Shown: positions 1 through 11,857 of the stretch, one piece after another
Numbering within the stretch: position 1 is the stretch's first letter
Layout: every line of letters begins with the position of its first letter
Source: Campylorhamphus procurvoides
Taxonomy: Eukaryota; Chordata; Aves; Passeriformes; Dendrocolaptidae
Direction: 5' to 3'
DNA length: 64,000 nt
NCBI GenBank assembly: GCA_013396655.1
Contig: WBMV01001018.1
Span: 2,312,778-2,376,777, forward strand
Notes under the pieces: generated by a model
Seen by the model: the letters and a program-made list of their open reading frames with translations, nothing else
Told to the model about the DNA's origin: nothing
The model's database searches: none
Translations under genes and position numbers: made by a program

Positions 1-3000
1 AAGTGTCAGGAATAGTAGAAATACAAGCCAAAAAAACCAAATAAAAGCTATGTTAGATCTGTTTTTCAGGTAACTGAGATAAAACTGAATAGTTTCTCCT
101 TGCCCTTTGGGTTCCTTGATTAGACAGTTCTTATTTATTTCCAAATATACCTTCCCCAAATTCAGCAGAGAAGGTCAATGGACCCACCACACGTGCCCAG
201 CTAAGCAGCCAGGGCTTCCAACCCAGAGATGTAAACTCAAGGCTTTGTTTCACTAAGCAAGTAGCAGGAAAAGGCAGCTGAAGAACATGTGAACCCTGCC
301 TGTCCAAAGGGGTTCCAGCCACCTCACCAGGCACACAGGGAGTCTTTGGGGGTGTTACCCTGATGGCTCTGCCTTTGGTTACCTAGATCACACCTTTACC
401 CCCCTAAATAAATGCTCTGCCCTAACAGATGGGCTCTGATCTGCTCACTGGTTTCAGTCCCAGACCTCACTCTCGAGTGGGGGCAATGGGACCTTGCCTG
501 ATCCAACTGTAGGGGTGATCAGCAAACGAGCAGCCTGCAAGATAAACCACCTGGGACAATACAGGCTTCATCAGCTGTGGTTTCTGAAGGCACTGGAGCT
601 GTTCCCACACTGTGTGGTCTCAAATCCCAGGGAAAAAGAATTGCCAGACAGAGCTCTTCCCTGTTAAGATCACTACCCAAAAATAAAGACTTGTGATTGC
701 AGGGGAGTGGAAATAACCCCAGCTGAACTCCATAATGCAACAGATTGAAATGCTGGGTGTAATGGAACTAGAGAAACCTCGGGGGAAGATATTTGATGGG
801 TTAGAAATAACTATCACTGCAACATTTATTGGATAATTTGGACAAAAGCAGTCCCAGACTGAGCATGCTGCTGAGGTGCTAGGTGGGAGATTGTGCTTGT
901 TCAGTGAAGATCCTTGAGAATGAGTCTTCCCAGCAAGATGGGAGCATTCATTTCTGATAATAAACAAATCATTTCCTCCATTTCCAAAGGATTCTACAAA
1001 TCACTTCAGCCAGTTCCTGCACTTCTGCTGGGCACATCCTAATAAAACAGAACAACACAACTGCTTCTGCAGCTGCCTGCAAAGAGGGAATGGGAGGGCA
1101 GAGATCACAGGGGACCGTGGGGGCAGAGGTGCCTCTGAGACACTCATTGGGTCAAGGAGCAAAGTTGGCAAGTGCTTCATTTCTATTACCAGGAGGGCCT
1201 GAATTTTGGCTGTCTGGCTTAAGCAAGCCTAAGAGGAACAATGAGGGAGGGCTTGTACCTAAAATTTCTTGCAGAATCAACAAGCTCACAAGCTGAGCTC
1301 TAAGCAGCATTCATATTGCAGCAAATCTCCCATGGCAAGTCACTCTGATGGCACCAGCATTTCCCTTCTCATTGATTCAGCTGCCTTGTTCCAGCACCTC
1401 TCCCTGTTAGCAGGGCTAGAAATTAAAACTAAGGAGAGGAATCTCTCTTTCCCTGGCTTCTTTTTTCCTGGGCAAAAGAACCACAGAAGGGGAAATGCTG
1501 GGATTTGCCCTTTAGAGAGACACTCACCAGTGTCAATTCCAAGTGTAACGTTTCACACAATGTGGGACAGCCTGACTGTCACAGTTTCTTGGAGGTGGGA
1601 TAGGATGTTCTCATGAACTTGAGTTCATTCATTTGCAGAGTGGAAGAGTTTGCCATTCAGGTGGGTAGAAAGGAAAAGAGGAATCCAGAGAATAATCTTT
1701 GCCATGACAGTGCTAAGCCTGGGAAGGTCACACAGGATTTTGTCCCCAGTTCACCCTTCTCCTTCTCTGACACCAAGACTAAAAGCAGGAATATGAAATT
1801 CAAACATTTTTCTTCTCTCAGATACATAATCTAAATAATTAAAGTACCTAAAGCACTTGATTCCCATGTAAAACTGATCTTGTGATGGTTTCTACAGAGA
1901 GCTCATGCATCATGATTACTGAAGGAGGTACATCGATGCATTATTCATGGCCATAAAGTGCACACACCATCTTACTCTCAAATGACCCTCATTATTTGGG
2001 ACATTCCTCATTTTAGATTCACATTCATCTCTATCCCACACTGAGGTTACCATCTGGTCATTTTTTTCTTTACTGACTCAGCCTGTTACTTTTCTATAGA
2101 AGTCATTTAAAGCCAAGAACTAATTCTTTCAAATAGCTTCAATGAATAAAAATAAATAAACTGTGATTACAAAGAAAAGGAAATCAGTAGGCATTTAAAG
2201 ACCCTACAGTAGTGTTAGAATGAAGCCAAGGTTCATATAATCAGTATTTGTTTCTTTAATAAATCTTCATGTTAATTTTTGATGCTCATAACAAATGAAC
2301 AAAAAAAATGAGATCCAGTAAGAACATATGTGAAAAAATAGATAAATCTACATATGCAAACTTTAACCTACAGAAAGGTGAACAAACCATTAGCCAAGAA
2401 ATTATAAAGAACAAATGACATGAAACTAAACAGATCCAGTTATTTGAGACAGCAACATAGAACAGATGACACAATATTTATGACTTAAATCTACTGACAA
2501 CAGCATCATCTGGGGAATTACACACAAGGGAGGGCCACACTAGAGAATCCTTTTTACTGCTCCAGGTAAAATTCTCAGCTTATTTTGTCTTTTCTATCTT
2601 TTCTTTCCCCACTGCATCCACAGCAGCAGAACTGGGCCAACACTATCAGTTATTATTCACTTGACTGGAGGAATCTGTTTGCTCACACTGCATTTCTGCC
2701 CCCTTTGGTTCATTTTTTTAGCAACTTTCTGGCTCTCTGCTGGCAGGAAGGACTAGGAAACCAGGATCATGGAAGAAACAGAAACATTTCTAGAAAAGAA
2801 ACAGGCCCAGGCAGGAAAATAGAAGATACAGAGCTCAAAAAAAGCCCTTGTTTTCTTTACAAGAGTTCCTACTAATGAGAGAACCCCCCTACCCTGCCCT
2901 GCGTTCAGCCCTCAGGGCACAGAAGGGCCTTTCTGCATCAGTTTTAGCACAGCTCTCTCTGACACAGAAAGCTGAGTGGATTGCTGAGTCACACCAGAGT

Positions 3001-3469
3001 TTTTCTGAGGGCTGAGAAAGGACTGATGAATTTAATCCGGGGGCTGTGGCTGGAAGAGTTAGAATTTTGGTGATGCACAGAGCCACAGGTCTCAGTGCAC
3101 CTGAACAACCTCTTTTATGGCTGTGCTTTCCTATTAAAAAAATTCAATGTGCCTTTGCTTTTCTGAAAATGTTCACATCGTGTAGCAAAGCTGAAACATT
3201 TTAATCACAGTTTTAAAAACGTATTAAAAACTTGTCCTTGTTATGCCCTTATTCCATCACTTCTGCAATAAGAGCAGCCCCTTGAAAGAGAAGGTATTTC
3301 CTCCTGAGGAGGAGTGAGAGTTCCCTGATACCTTTATGATGATCAGTCCTACCTGCCAATACTCTGAAAACATCTGAGAGAGGTGCAGGACTTCAACCTC
3401 AACAATCACTGTTCTATCTCACCAAATGAACCACCATTTGCCAGTTAAAACCCTAAAAATGCTGAAAGA
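1..3469. other. Unique AT-rich non-coding DNA, no gene seen
   Basis: I find no recognisable exon, RNA gene or transposon here. Open frames on both strands are short (up to about 115 codons), lack family resemblance and end at ordinary stop codons. The sequence is non-repetitive, with scattered short A or T runs only. It is most likely intergenic or intronic. Confidence 0.6.
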
Positions 3470-4170
3470 AGGGGCCCTTTGGCACTAACAGCAATTAATG
3501 CTGAGAACTGAAGCATTATTTCAATCAAGAAATTTGAGATTTTGTTCTTCCTAGGCTCAAGAAATTTTCATGAAAAGTTAGGCTTAAAGAAAAATTTCCA
3601 ACCAGTTTAAATTAGTATTTCTTTAGAAATTGTTTCTTTTCAGGGGCTCTGCAAATTATGTCTTGGCTCTTGTATATATTCCATCACTGCCTCCTGCAGC
3701 ATAATTCATCTTTTGTCTCTGCAAAATAATGAATGAGTGTTTTGGTCACCTTGCTCTTGCCTTTGCCCTTCCCATACTCCCCTGTGAGAATCTTCAATAT
3801 CATTCAGCACTTGAAGTTCAAACTCATCTTATTGTTATAAGGAACATTATTAAAAGCTTTGACTGGGATTCCTCCTTTAGATTTCTCTGTTCAATTAATA
3901 GAAAATAATCATTCTCACTCTCTCCCTCTCTGGTGATTTGGTTAATTAACTGGTAGGAGCAGCACAAATAATTTCTACACCAGTGTACTTATTGTTTTTA
4001 AAATTATGTGAAAATTAGTCCCTTACTAGATGATTAGGGTTTTAGATCTGCTAATGAACAACAATAGTCTGCCATTGCCATCTTTTAATTTACTCTTAAT
4101 CACCAGCTAAATAACAAAGAAATGTCTTTTAAAATAATTAAGACTACATATCAGGTCTCTGTAGGACACC
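3470..4170. promoter_or_regulatory. Possible conserved non-coding element (texture only)
   Basis: AT-rich but word-diverse sequence with several homeodomain-type cores, including a GGTTAATTAACTGG-like stretch near 3940-3952. There is no simple-sequence decay and no open frame of note. Vertebrate enhancers near developmental genes often look like this, but conservation cannot be seen from one sequence. This is an inference from composition. Confidence 0.2.
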
Positions 4171-4317
4171 AACAATAAAGGGGTTAACGATGCATCCAGT
4201 CATCATGGAAACAATCAAAAATGTCTTGCTTTAAACAATGCAGAGCAACTCACTATCCAAATGCATCTGTGCCCAAAAATTCCCACAGCTTTACAGCATT
4301 TGTCATCCTGTAGAGAT

Positions 4318-4329
4318 CACACACACACA
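4318..4329. repeat. (CA)n microsatellite, 12 bp
   Basis: Perfect alternating CA run of six units. It is too short to be highly polymorphic. Confidence 0.8.
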
Positions 4330-4841
4330 TGCACAGAGACACGAAAGTAATGGTGGAAATCACCTATGGAACAGGACAAAGATGGGAAGGAAAACAGCCC
4401 CTTTGCTGTGCCCAGACAGAGCTCTCTCAGCATTGCAGTGTCACCTCAGTGGTGACAACAGGGCACAGCAAAAGCTGCCTGCCCAAGTACAGCACTCAGA
4501 GGAATAAAATGCGTTTCCCTCATCATCTTCCTGCACTTGTCTTCTTCAGATATTTCCAAAAAGAAAAACTGACGAACTCAAAAGTGGGTTCCCAAATCAT
4601 TATTCCAAAGGGATTTTCTAAAGTCTCTATGATACATAAGAATAAACCTATCTGGGGGTGAAAAATGGTAATAATTTTGCTTTGAATCCATTAACTTTTG
4701 AGTAGCAGTTTTGTGGGTGCATATGATACTACGATATGATAGTATGATATTATCTGCTGCTATAAAATTAGCCCACCATAACTGTAGGATGGGATCCTCA
4801 TTGATTTATTTTTTTTATTTACACAAATCAGGCATGAAAGT

Positions 4842-4854
4842 TGTGTGTGTGTGT
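4842..4854. repeat. (TG)n microsatellite, 13 bp
   Basis: Perfect TG alternation, followed by a looser GTGCATGTGCAT stretch. Confidence 0.8.
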
Positions 4855-5620
4855 TCGTGCATGTGCATCTCCTTTGAGCCAACAGTGAGTGGATGTGGAT
4901 AGAAGAGTGATGAAACAAAGTTGCCCTGTATTTCTGCCAAAAAATTAAATAAAGAAAAATGAAAATATGAAAAAGAAGGAAATATATACTTCCCCTAAAT
5001 ATAAATGTTGTCACAGTGTGAGGGAATAATGGATATTAAGAGGTTCAGAAAGGGAGAGGCAGGTACTGCACTTAAAATAACCAAACCATCTGTAGTATTT
5101 AGAGTATCATCTCACTGAACAGCAACTGCAGCAGAAAGTTCACTTTCATTCTTCACAAAAACAAAAAAAAAAGGGAATTGTCCTAAAAATGGTCTGTTAT
5201 GAAGCATCCAGCACAGGCAGTGGCACTGCAGAGACAGGCACAGTGATGCATGTGCTCCCTTCTCTCCAGCAGCACTGCTGGCCCATGGGAGTGCAGAGCA
5301 CTGCGAGGAGGCTGCTCCAAGGCCATCTGTGCTCTGGCTCGAAAGCCTTTAGTTAATGTGCAAAAAAAGAGCCCACTGATTGCTCTCTTCACAGCTCCTA
5401 CTTGCATTTGCAAATGAAAATACTACAAACGTGAGAATGTGAAAATAATCTAAAAAGGAGAGCTGGCAGTGGCCAAGCAGGTGACTTCAGCACCTTCTGG
5501 TGGGTGCAGGAGGAGTCTCAGCCACATGCTGGGGCAGCACTGGGTGGGAGCAGCCAGAGAGGCTGCCTGCCCTCGCCAGCTTCCCCTGCCACACCTTCCA
5601 CACTACCAGTCCCATCACAC

Positions 5621-5651
5621 CCTTTCCTTCTGTCCTTCCTTCCTTCTCTCC
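5621..5651 (+). repeat. Polypyrimidine tract (CCTT-rich)
   Basis: A run of C and T about 31 bases long with a single purine. It contains CCTTCC units. It could be the pyrimidine tract of an acceptor on the plus strand, but no open exon follows. Confidence 0.6.
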
Positions 5652-6942
5652 AAAGGTTTGCTCATTTCACGTGAAGCACCAAATCTCCGTGGTTACAGAT
5701 GCCCAGGACTGTGTATGTTTGTACCGTGTCTGAAAATGCAGGCTGACTGTCACAGTCTCTCCAGGGACAATAATCACAGTAACGAGTCCAATAATCACAT
5801 TGCCCAGGCCTGCTGAAACCTGATTCTGGAGGTCTCAAACAGTGTGGCAGCTTATTCCCTACTGTAATCCTCATCTGAATTTTACATTCACTGTGAGCAT
5901 TGTTTTCTCACTTTCATCTCATTGACTCTAATTAACACTCTTTTAACCATTTGCCGTAATCCTCTACCTTGTTTTGGTTTTTGGTTCTCTAAAGACTGTT
6001 AAATAGCCCGTGCACAGCACTGGAGCCCAACTGCTGTTCCTTTTTCAGCAGCCTTTTGTAGAGCATCCCAAATGCCATCTGTAGTGTGGCAGAGGAAAGG
6101 CTTTACCTGTCTGTCACTTGGTGCTTCTGTGTATGCACACAAACATTAGAGCCAGTGCTGTACGAAATCCTCGTCCCCTGACCCCAGGACCTCTCAGCCT
6201 TCCACACATTCCACCTCACTTTACAATGCACCTCACTTCACATTTTTCCTTCCCTGATCACTATTTGGATCAGTTCTGTTCTGTGAAGATTAGCATGGTC
6301 TTACTTTGTTGCCTTGTATCAACCACACAAAATACATCTTTTTTTTTTTAATGTGTCTTAAAACCTTTTAAGCTCTTGTTTAATTACTTCATTATGGAAT
6401 GAAGCCTCTTTAAAGGAAACTGCTCAGCAATTCTAGAAAATCAAACTGCCTATTAGGACCTCTAATAGACCTTCGAGATGCTAATTTTAAGCATCGCTTC
6501 TGAAAATCTTGACCCAGGCCCTTGTTTTATAAACACACGAGATTACAATTACAGAACAATATACACAGTAATGCTGAAAAAAAATGCTTTAAAAAAAATT
6601 CTTAATAAATACTCTCTGAAAAAAACCCAAACCTAGAGCAAAGCTGTACCTAATTCATAGGCTGGCTTGAAGGATAAAATAGGTGATTCAAAGAGGTTTG
6701 CAATGCACATTTCACATAAAGATAGCTATTACTTTAAATGCAATGAAACACTCAGGGGGTTATTTGTTATTTTTTGCTCTATGTGTACTTTCAAAATACA
6801 AATACAGTTAAATTTGAAAGGCAAAACAAGATGAAAAAACTGACACAAATCTCTGGGATGAAGAAGTTGACTCTTTTCAGCTCTGTGTGACATGTAATTT
6901 TTCACAGACTTCCACAAGTGAAAAATATCAACTTTGCAGTTC

Positions 6943-6957
6943 TATATATATATATAT
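6943..6957. repeat. (TA)n microsatellite, 15 bp
   Basis: Perfect TA alternation directly abutting, and by one or two bases overlapping, the hairpin at 6956-6985. Confidence 0.85.
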
Positions 6958-6985
6958 TGTCACCCTGTGACACACAGGGTACAAT
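6956..6985. other. Strong imperfect hairpin
   Basis: The left arm ATTGT plus ACCCTGTG (one bulged C between them at 6961) pairs with the right arm CACAGGGT plus ACAAT. That gives 13 base pairs around a 3-base loop (ACA, 6970-6972). The GC-rich inner stem of 8 bp is perfect. It could be a cruciform or a transcribed stem, or chance. It does not match a microRNA precursor, which needs a stem about twice this long. Confidence 0.7.
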
Positions 6986-8834
6986 TCTGACTATCCTACA
7001 CTGGGATGTCTGAGGAGCCTGTTGCTTTTTCAACACTGAAGAGGTAATTATGGGTCTGAAGCATTCCCTTCTCCCATGGGGACATGCCACAGGTGTCTGT
7101 GTGTCTGATGAAAGGCCACGTCCATCCAGGTGCACATTGTCCACCATATGTGCCATGGTCCTCAGCTCTTCATTCTCCTGGAACAAAATGGCTCATGTGT
7201 ATTCAGGAGACTTCAAAAGTGCAACCAGAAAGACTGAGACTTGGACTGGTCCTTTCATGCCTTTGATGTACAAAGCAAATCAGCCTGAACTCATCAGAGA
7301 CTGCTGATGACAGGGGCTGGGCTAATCTTGGAGTGATCAAAGCATCCAAAGTCAGTGACATTTGCAAGGAAATTAATGATTCCTCCATAAAGGTTTTAAA
7401 CATCCTATAAACAGGATAAATGTAGAAATCCTAGATGGATGGTACCATTAAGTACAGCAAATGTTACTGAAAATAATCACAATGGTGTCTCATTTATTAA
7501 GAAACTGTTCCCCACATTCATTTACATTCCACTGAACAGATTGTGTGAAAGTGGAGGGTTTTTTTCAGTCTGGTTAACGTTCTCTGAAATGAGAAATTAC
7601 ACACTGAAAAGCAGTACTTTGTGTGTGTCATGTCAGAGAATTACAAGGGATCATTATCCAATCTTTGAGACACAGAATTATTACAGATTTATCAATTGTT
7701 TCTACTGATGTAAAAGGTCTGATAATGGCACGACGTGCCTGACTAGCCAGAATTACTATAATGAAGTTAAGTGCTTTAACTTGTTTAATGATTCTGGTGG
7801 CAATTATTACTTTTCTGGGACCAGAGAAGAAATTGTAAAATATGTTGCTATCCTTGATACAATTGGAGGTTAAAGGATGAAACTGTAAATTCAAGGTTGG
7901 CATTTGCTTTTTAGAAAAGATTTGTTAGCACTGTTAAATGTGCTGAAGTCATATTTGTACTGGCACAAGATAAAGCAACCAAGGAAGTTTTTTCAGGGGA
8001 CTCTCTCCCAGCTTTTGCAATGCCTTACTTTATTTAACAACAACATGATGTGTGTGAGTTACCAGGTTCACTAAGTAGATTTTGACACGTGGTCAAAGAG
8101 GAGGAAGTGGAATAATTCAAAAACTTTTGCCACCTCTAGTAAGTAGTGATGTTGCTTGTATTAGTCTTGCCTTCAACTTGGTATGCAAGCAACCAGAAAT
8201 TATTTGTTGTTTTATGGCAGCATAGGGAGTATAAATCAGTTGGCAGTTTTTGATACACAATGTAAGACACACCTAAAGGCTTAGTTAAATGCCCCCCACT
8301 AATATGGGACACACATCACCTCCATCTAATCTTTTTCCCTATAATATTAAGTAACATTTTTAAAATACTTCTGTTACAGATTGTTAAACTATTTAGGTTC
8401 TGTCTTGTTAGAAAAACAACAGTTCTGCCATTATTAAAGATGTGCTGAATTCATTTTTAATGAATGGATCTCATTCTATTCCATCAACCCTTACTTGTAA
8501 TTCCAGAATTCAATAACTGAATTTAATTAAGATCATATTAAGCATAAAAGAACAGGATATTCTAGCTAAAGTATGTAACATTTTTACAATTGTTCAACAC
8601 CAGAGAGCCCTGTAAGTAGAGCTCTCAAAAGTGAAGAGGTTTTTATATCACAATGCTGTTCTGTGAGTCCAACTACCACTGTTAAGGTGAAATCCTTAAT
8701 AACTTTACTTGCACTCAAATATGATGCTCTGGGTTTTGGGTCACTGAAGCTCATGAGCTTTCACCCCTATCATATATGGATTTAATTTTTTTTTTCTCAG
8801 ATATGACCATTTTCTTGGTTTGGTCAAAATCTGA
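6986..8834. other. Unique non-coding DNA
   Basis: No exon, RNA gene or transposon is recognised. The open frames here (up to 94 codons) overlap one another on both strands and show no domain pattern. The stretch 8340-8560 is AT-rich with several TTTTTAATGAAT-like words. Confidence 0.55.
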
Positions 8835-9270
8835 GGATCACAAGACATTTCAGGCTGGAAGGGACCTCAGGAGATCTGCAGTCCAAGCTCTTGCTCAAAG
8901 CAGGAACAGCTCTGGGGTCAGCCCAGTTTGCTCAGGGTTTATCCAGTGTCATCTCAAAAGCCTCCAAGAAGAACACAGGCTGCTCAACCACTCTGGGCCA
9001 ACTGTTCCAGTGCCTGGGCAGCCCCAGAATGTCAAAGGGTTTTCTTTATTTTCAGTGTGAACCTCTCCTGTCTCAATGTATGCCCATGGTGATGCTCCAG
9101 CCACACGCCCCTGTGGAGATGACATATTCTGGATGTCCCCACGGTACCCCCAGGCTGAACCTCATCCCTAACTGATCACCTCCAGAGCTGTGTCCTCTCC
9201 ATGCTCCCAGCTCCCTCAGCCCCTCACTGCAGGGCAAGTCTTCCTGCCCACCTTGGCAGCCCTCTGCCTT
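8835..9270 (-). mobile_element. CR1 LINE fragment, 3'-terminal part, minus orientation
   Basis: On the plus strand the segment reads as the complement of the avian CR1 3' end. In order it has TTTCAGGCTGGAAGGGACCT (8848-8867), a diverged TCCAAGCTCTTGCTCAAAGC (8882-8901), TTGCTCAGGGTTTATCCAGT (8928-8947), CTCTGGGCCAACTGTTCCAG (8992-9011), and a region equivalent to the usual 'TTCAGTTTGTGCCCATTGCC' around 9070-9095. Beyond about 9100 the match fades but can still be followed through a CCAGCTCCCTCAGCCCCT block (9208-9225) to about 9270. Only the 3' untranslated region is present, so the copy is 5'-truncated, as is normal for CR1, and cannot move. CR1 is the dominant interspersed repeat of birds and reptiles, and the divergence suggests an old copy. 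The open frames across it are not genes. The 5' boundary (near 9270) is uncertain by tens of bases. Confidence 0.9.
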
Positions 9271-11839
9271 TATCAGCACCTTGCCTATACTGAGAGCACC
9301 CCTGCTGAATTTCCTTAGTGCACTCCCTCCTCTCCTCCAACTCCATGGAATGAAAATGACTAAGCCCACTTTAAATAAAAAGAATAGTAGAGGATTTTTT
9401 AAATCCAGATTTGTATGGGTTTTTTGTCAGACTTGGTTTAAGGAGATCTGGCAGAAAAGTAGAATTCAATATGGAATAGAAACAATAGATACATGGGGGA
9501 AATATTCCCCTGTGCTCAACTGCAGCACCGAATTTATTTTGAAAGCATCACTATCCTGTTGCTTAGCATAAGGCAGTAGAAAATAAGGGGGTTGCAAACC
9601 ATAAGGGCACAGTTGTGATCCTTAAGCAGATTCCTCAAATTGCCAACTCTCACAATCCAGCACAGTCTTCCCACAACTTTAAATGCACCTTGTAGAACTT
9701 CTCCTTCACAGACCCAGGGCTCTTCTCTTTCACACTCCAGTTTTCCCCAAAGGTTGATTAAAGAAAAAATAATGCTCTGAAATGTCACAGTGCCTCCAAC
9801 TGTGCACACACATATGTTTGCCAGGCTCAGAACACCGAGCAGTCTGAGCAGTATTTACCAGAACTCTCCAGCTCTTCGCTCAGCTCCGAGTGCCATCGTG
9901 GTGTGTTTCTGCAGCCTGGCCCCAGCTGCTGCAGTTCCACATTAAGAGACTTGTGCTTTGCCTCATTTTAAACTGCAGTGAAAAGTACAATTATCCTGTT
10001 TTTCATGCACTCAAAAGATTAAAAACGATTTTGTTTCCAGTCTTTGTGAGAGAAGAAAAGTAACCACAACCAAATGAAAAGGAGCAATGGAGGGGAAGTG
10101 TTTCAGCAGTTCTACCTGAGCACTTTACTGGAGCACTAATGGCAATGAGCAGGGTCCAGAAAAACAAAACCTGACAAAAGCATGACTCTTGTCATAGTCA
10201 GCACCAATGCAGGAATGCAGTGCCAAACCTCATCAGCTCTAGGCCTTGCAGTATTACTAATAGCCATGTTTCTTCAACACATTGGGGTGTAACATTTTCA
10301 GCTACACACATCCCATTAGCCTTTTGTCCTACAAAAAAATTAAAAAAACACACCAGTACAAATAACTGTCCCTCTGCCAGTGAAAAGGACACTTTGTTTT
10401 TCTGGTTATGAGATGGGGTGCTAGATCTGCACCAGGAAGTGAACTTGGGCAGGAATTGTTTCACTCCCACCGTTCTCTCCCTGCTTCAGCTCTTGCCTGT
10501 TAGTTCAGTTTCTCCATTTCCATGAGGATGTTTCTCCTTTGTTGAGACTGATTTTATTTAACTCTGCTTTTCTGCAGCCACGAGCTTCCTTCTCCTTGTT
10601 TATGGAAATATGTGAAATATGTCTGTGATACTCATTCTGTTCAGTGTGACTGATACACTCCAACACTGCAATTTACCAAAGAAAATATCAGGCTTAAATT
10701 TACAAAATAAATATGTTTGATGTTAAGTTTAGAGTAGGAATGAGACACGTGGAATTCACAGCACTTGTGAATCTCACCCAGGTGATCTTGCCAGAAAGAA
10801 ATCTGCATGAACCAGGGAGCACAGACATGTGCTATGCCTGTTATGGGATATGGGATTTCTGCTCTTTTTGTCTTGCTTTGCAGTTGGAACATGGAGAAAA
10901 TGAAACTTAAGCTTAATTAGTTGCACTAAAACAATATTCAAGTGTTACTGTTGTTTGTTGCTCCGTATGTAACTTACACTGCTTTGGCTACTTGTGTATG
11001 GCACTCAGATGGGAAAGAAAATGAATATGAAATGTAATTAACCATATTACCAATTGCAATATCTTCAATAAATAACAAACAAAGCAATTATTTGCTGAAG
11101 AAATATAAAAAAAATAAAACAATTATGTTTGAGGATTTGGCAACCATTCACAGTTGTAAATAGAAACAAAAAACAGAATGAATGAGAATTAAATTATTTG
11201 TGAAATTATTCATTCAACTGTTGCCTTCTTATTTTCTTCCCTTTAAATCTTCAATACAGTTGATTTCATCCTAGAATGGAATTAGCATTATAGCCATTCA
11301 GTAATAATCTCTGACAACTAAAAGACAAACAATCACCTTTCCACAGCTTCATGATGGAGTAAAGGGCTCTTTTGTTCTCATGGCAAGCCTTGCATGAAGA
11401 CAGAAACTAATTCTGTTTGTGTGCACTTGGGAAGTTGTAATCCAGATTTTCTATGGCACTTGCTTTTCATATTGAAAGAGGAAAGAATTTAAAATTTTCC
11501 TCCATGGCTTTCTTTAAGAGCAGCATTTCTTCAAAAAGGCAAGTTGAGACCAGTGACTTTCCAAGTGCTGCTGACAGACATTCCCTGTGTGCTCGCCAAA
11601 TAAAACCCTTCTAACTGCAGAGCTAAGAGGTTGGTAATGCTCAGGCCATTTAAATGAACAATATTTACATGGAAACTGCTGCTGGGTATAATCTATTCCA
11701 TTCCATGCAAGCCAGGGTCTGCAGGAACAGCAGGAACTCATCTGGAGCTACTGCAGGACACACTCAGAGGTGTTCTCCTCTGAGAATGCCCCTTCCCAGG
11801 AGATTAGAACTCAAGCTGAGGAAAGATCTGGGGGTGGCT
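9271..11839. other. Unique non-coding DNA
   Basis: No gene is supported. The stretch 10980-11340 is AT-rich and word-diverse and might include regulatory sequence. The remainder has no recognisable repeats. Confidence 0.5.
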
Positions 11840-11857
11840 GTTTGTTTGTTTGTTTTT
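11840..11857 (+). repeat. (GTTT)n tetranucleotide repeat
   Basis: Four GTTT units running into a short T run. Confidence 0.8.

Larger units (their letters stand above)
4330..6942. other. Unique non-coding DNA with minor simple repeats
   Basis: No gene is supported. Contents are a degenerate GATA/TATGAT-rich patch at 4715-4755 with short inverted repeats, the TG run, a 10-A run near 5163-5172 and a pyrimidine tract at 5621-5651. The open frames at 5469-5816 and 5500-5733 overlap in two registers and look like chance frames in GC-richer sequence. Confidence 0.5.

Noticed and set aside
372..395. Partial resemblance to the mature miR-9 sequence
   Set aside because: Several mismatches in the seed-proximal part and no complementary arm downstream to form a precursor hairpin.
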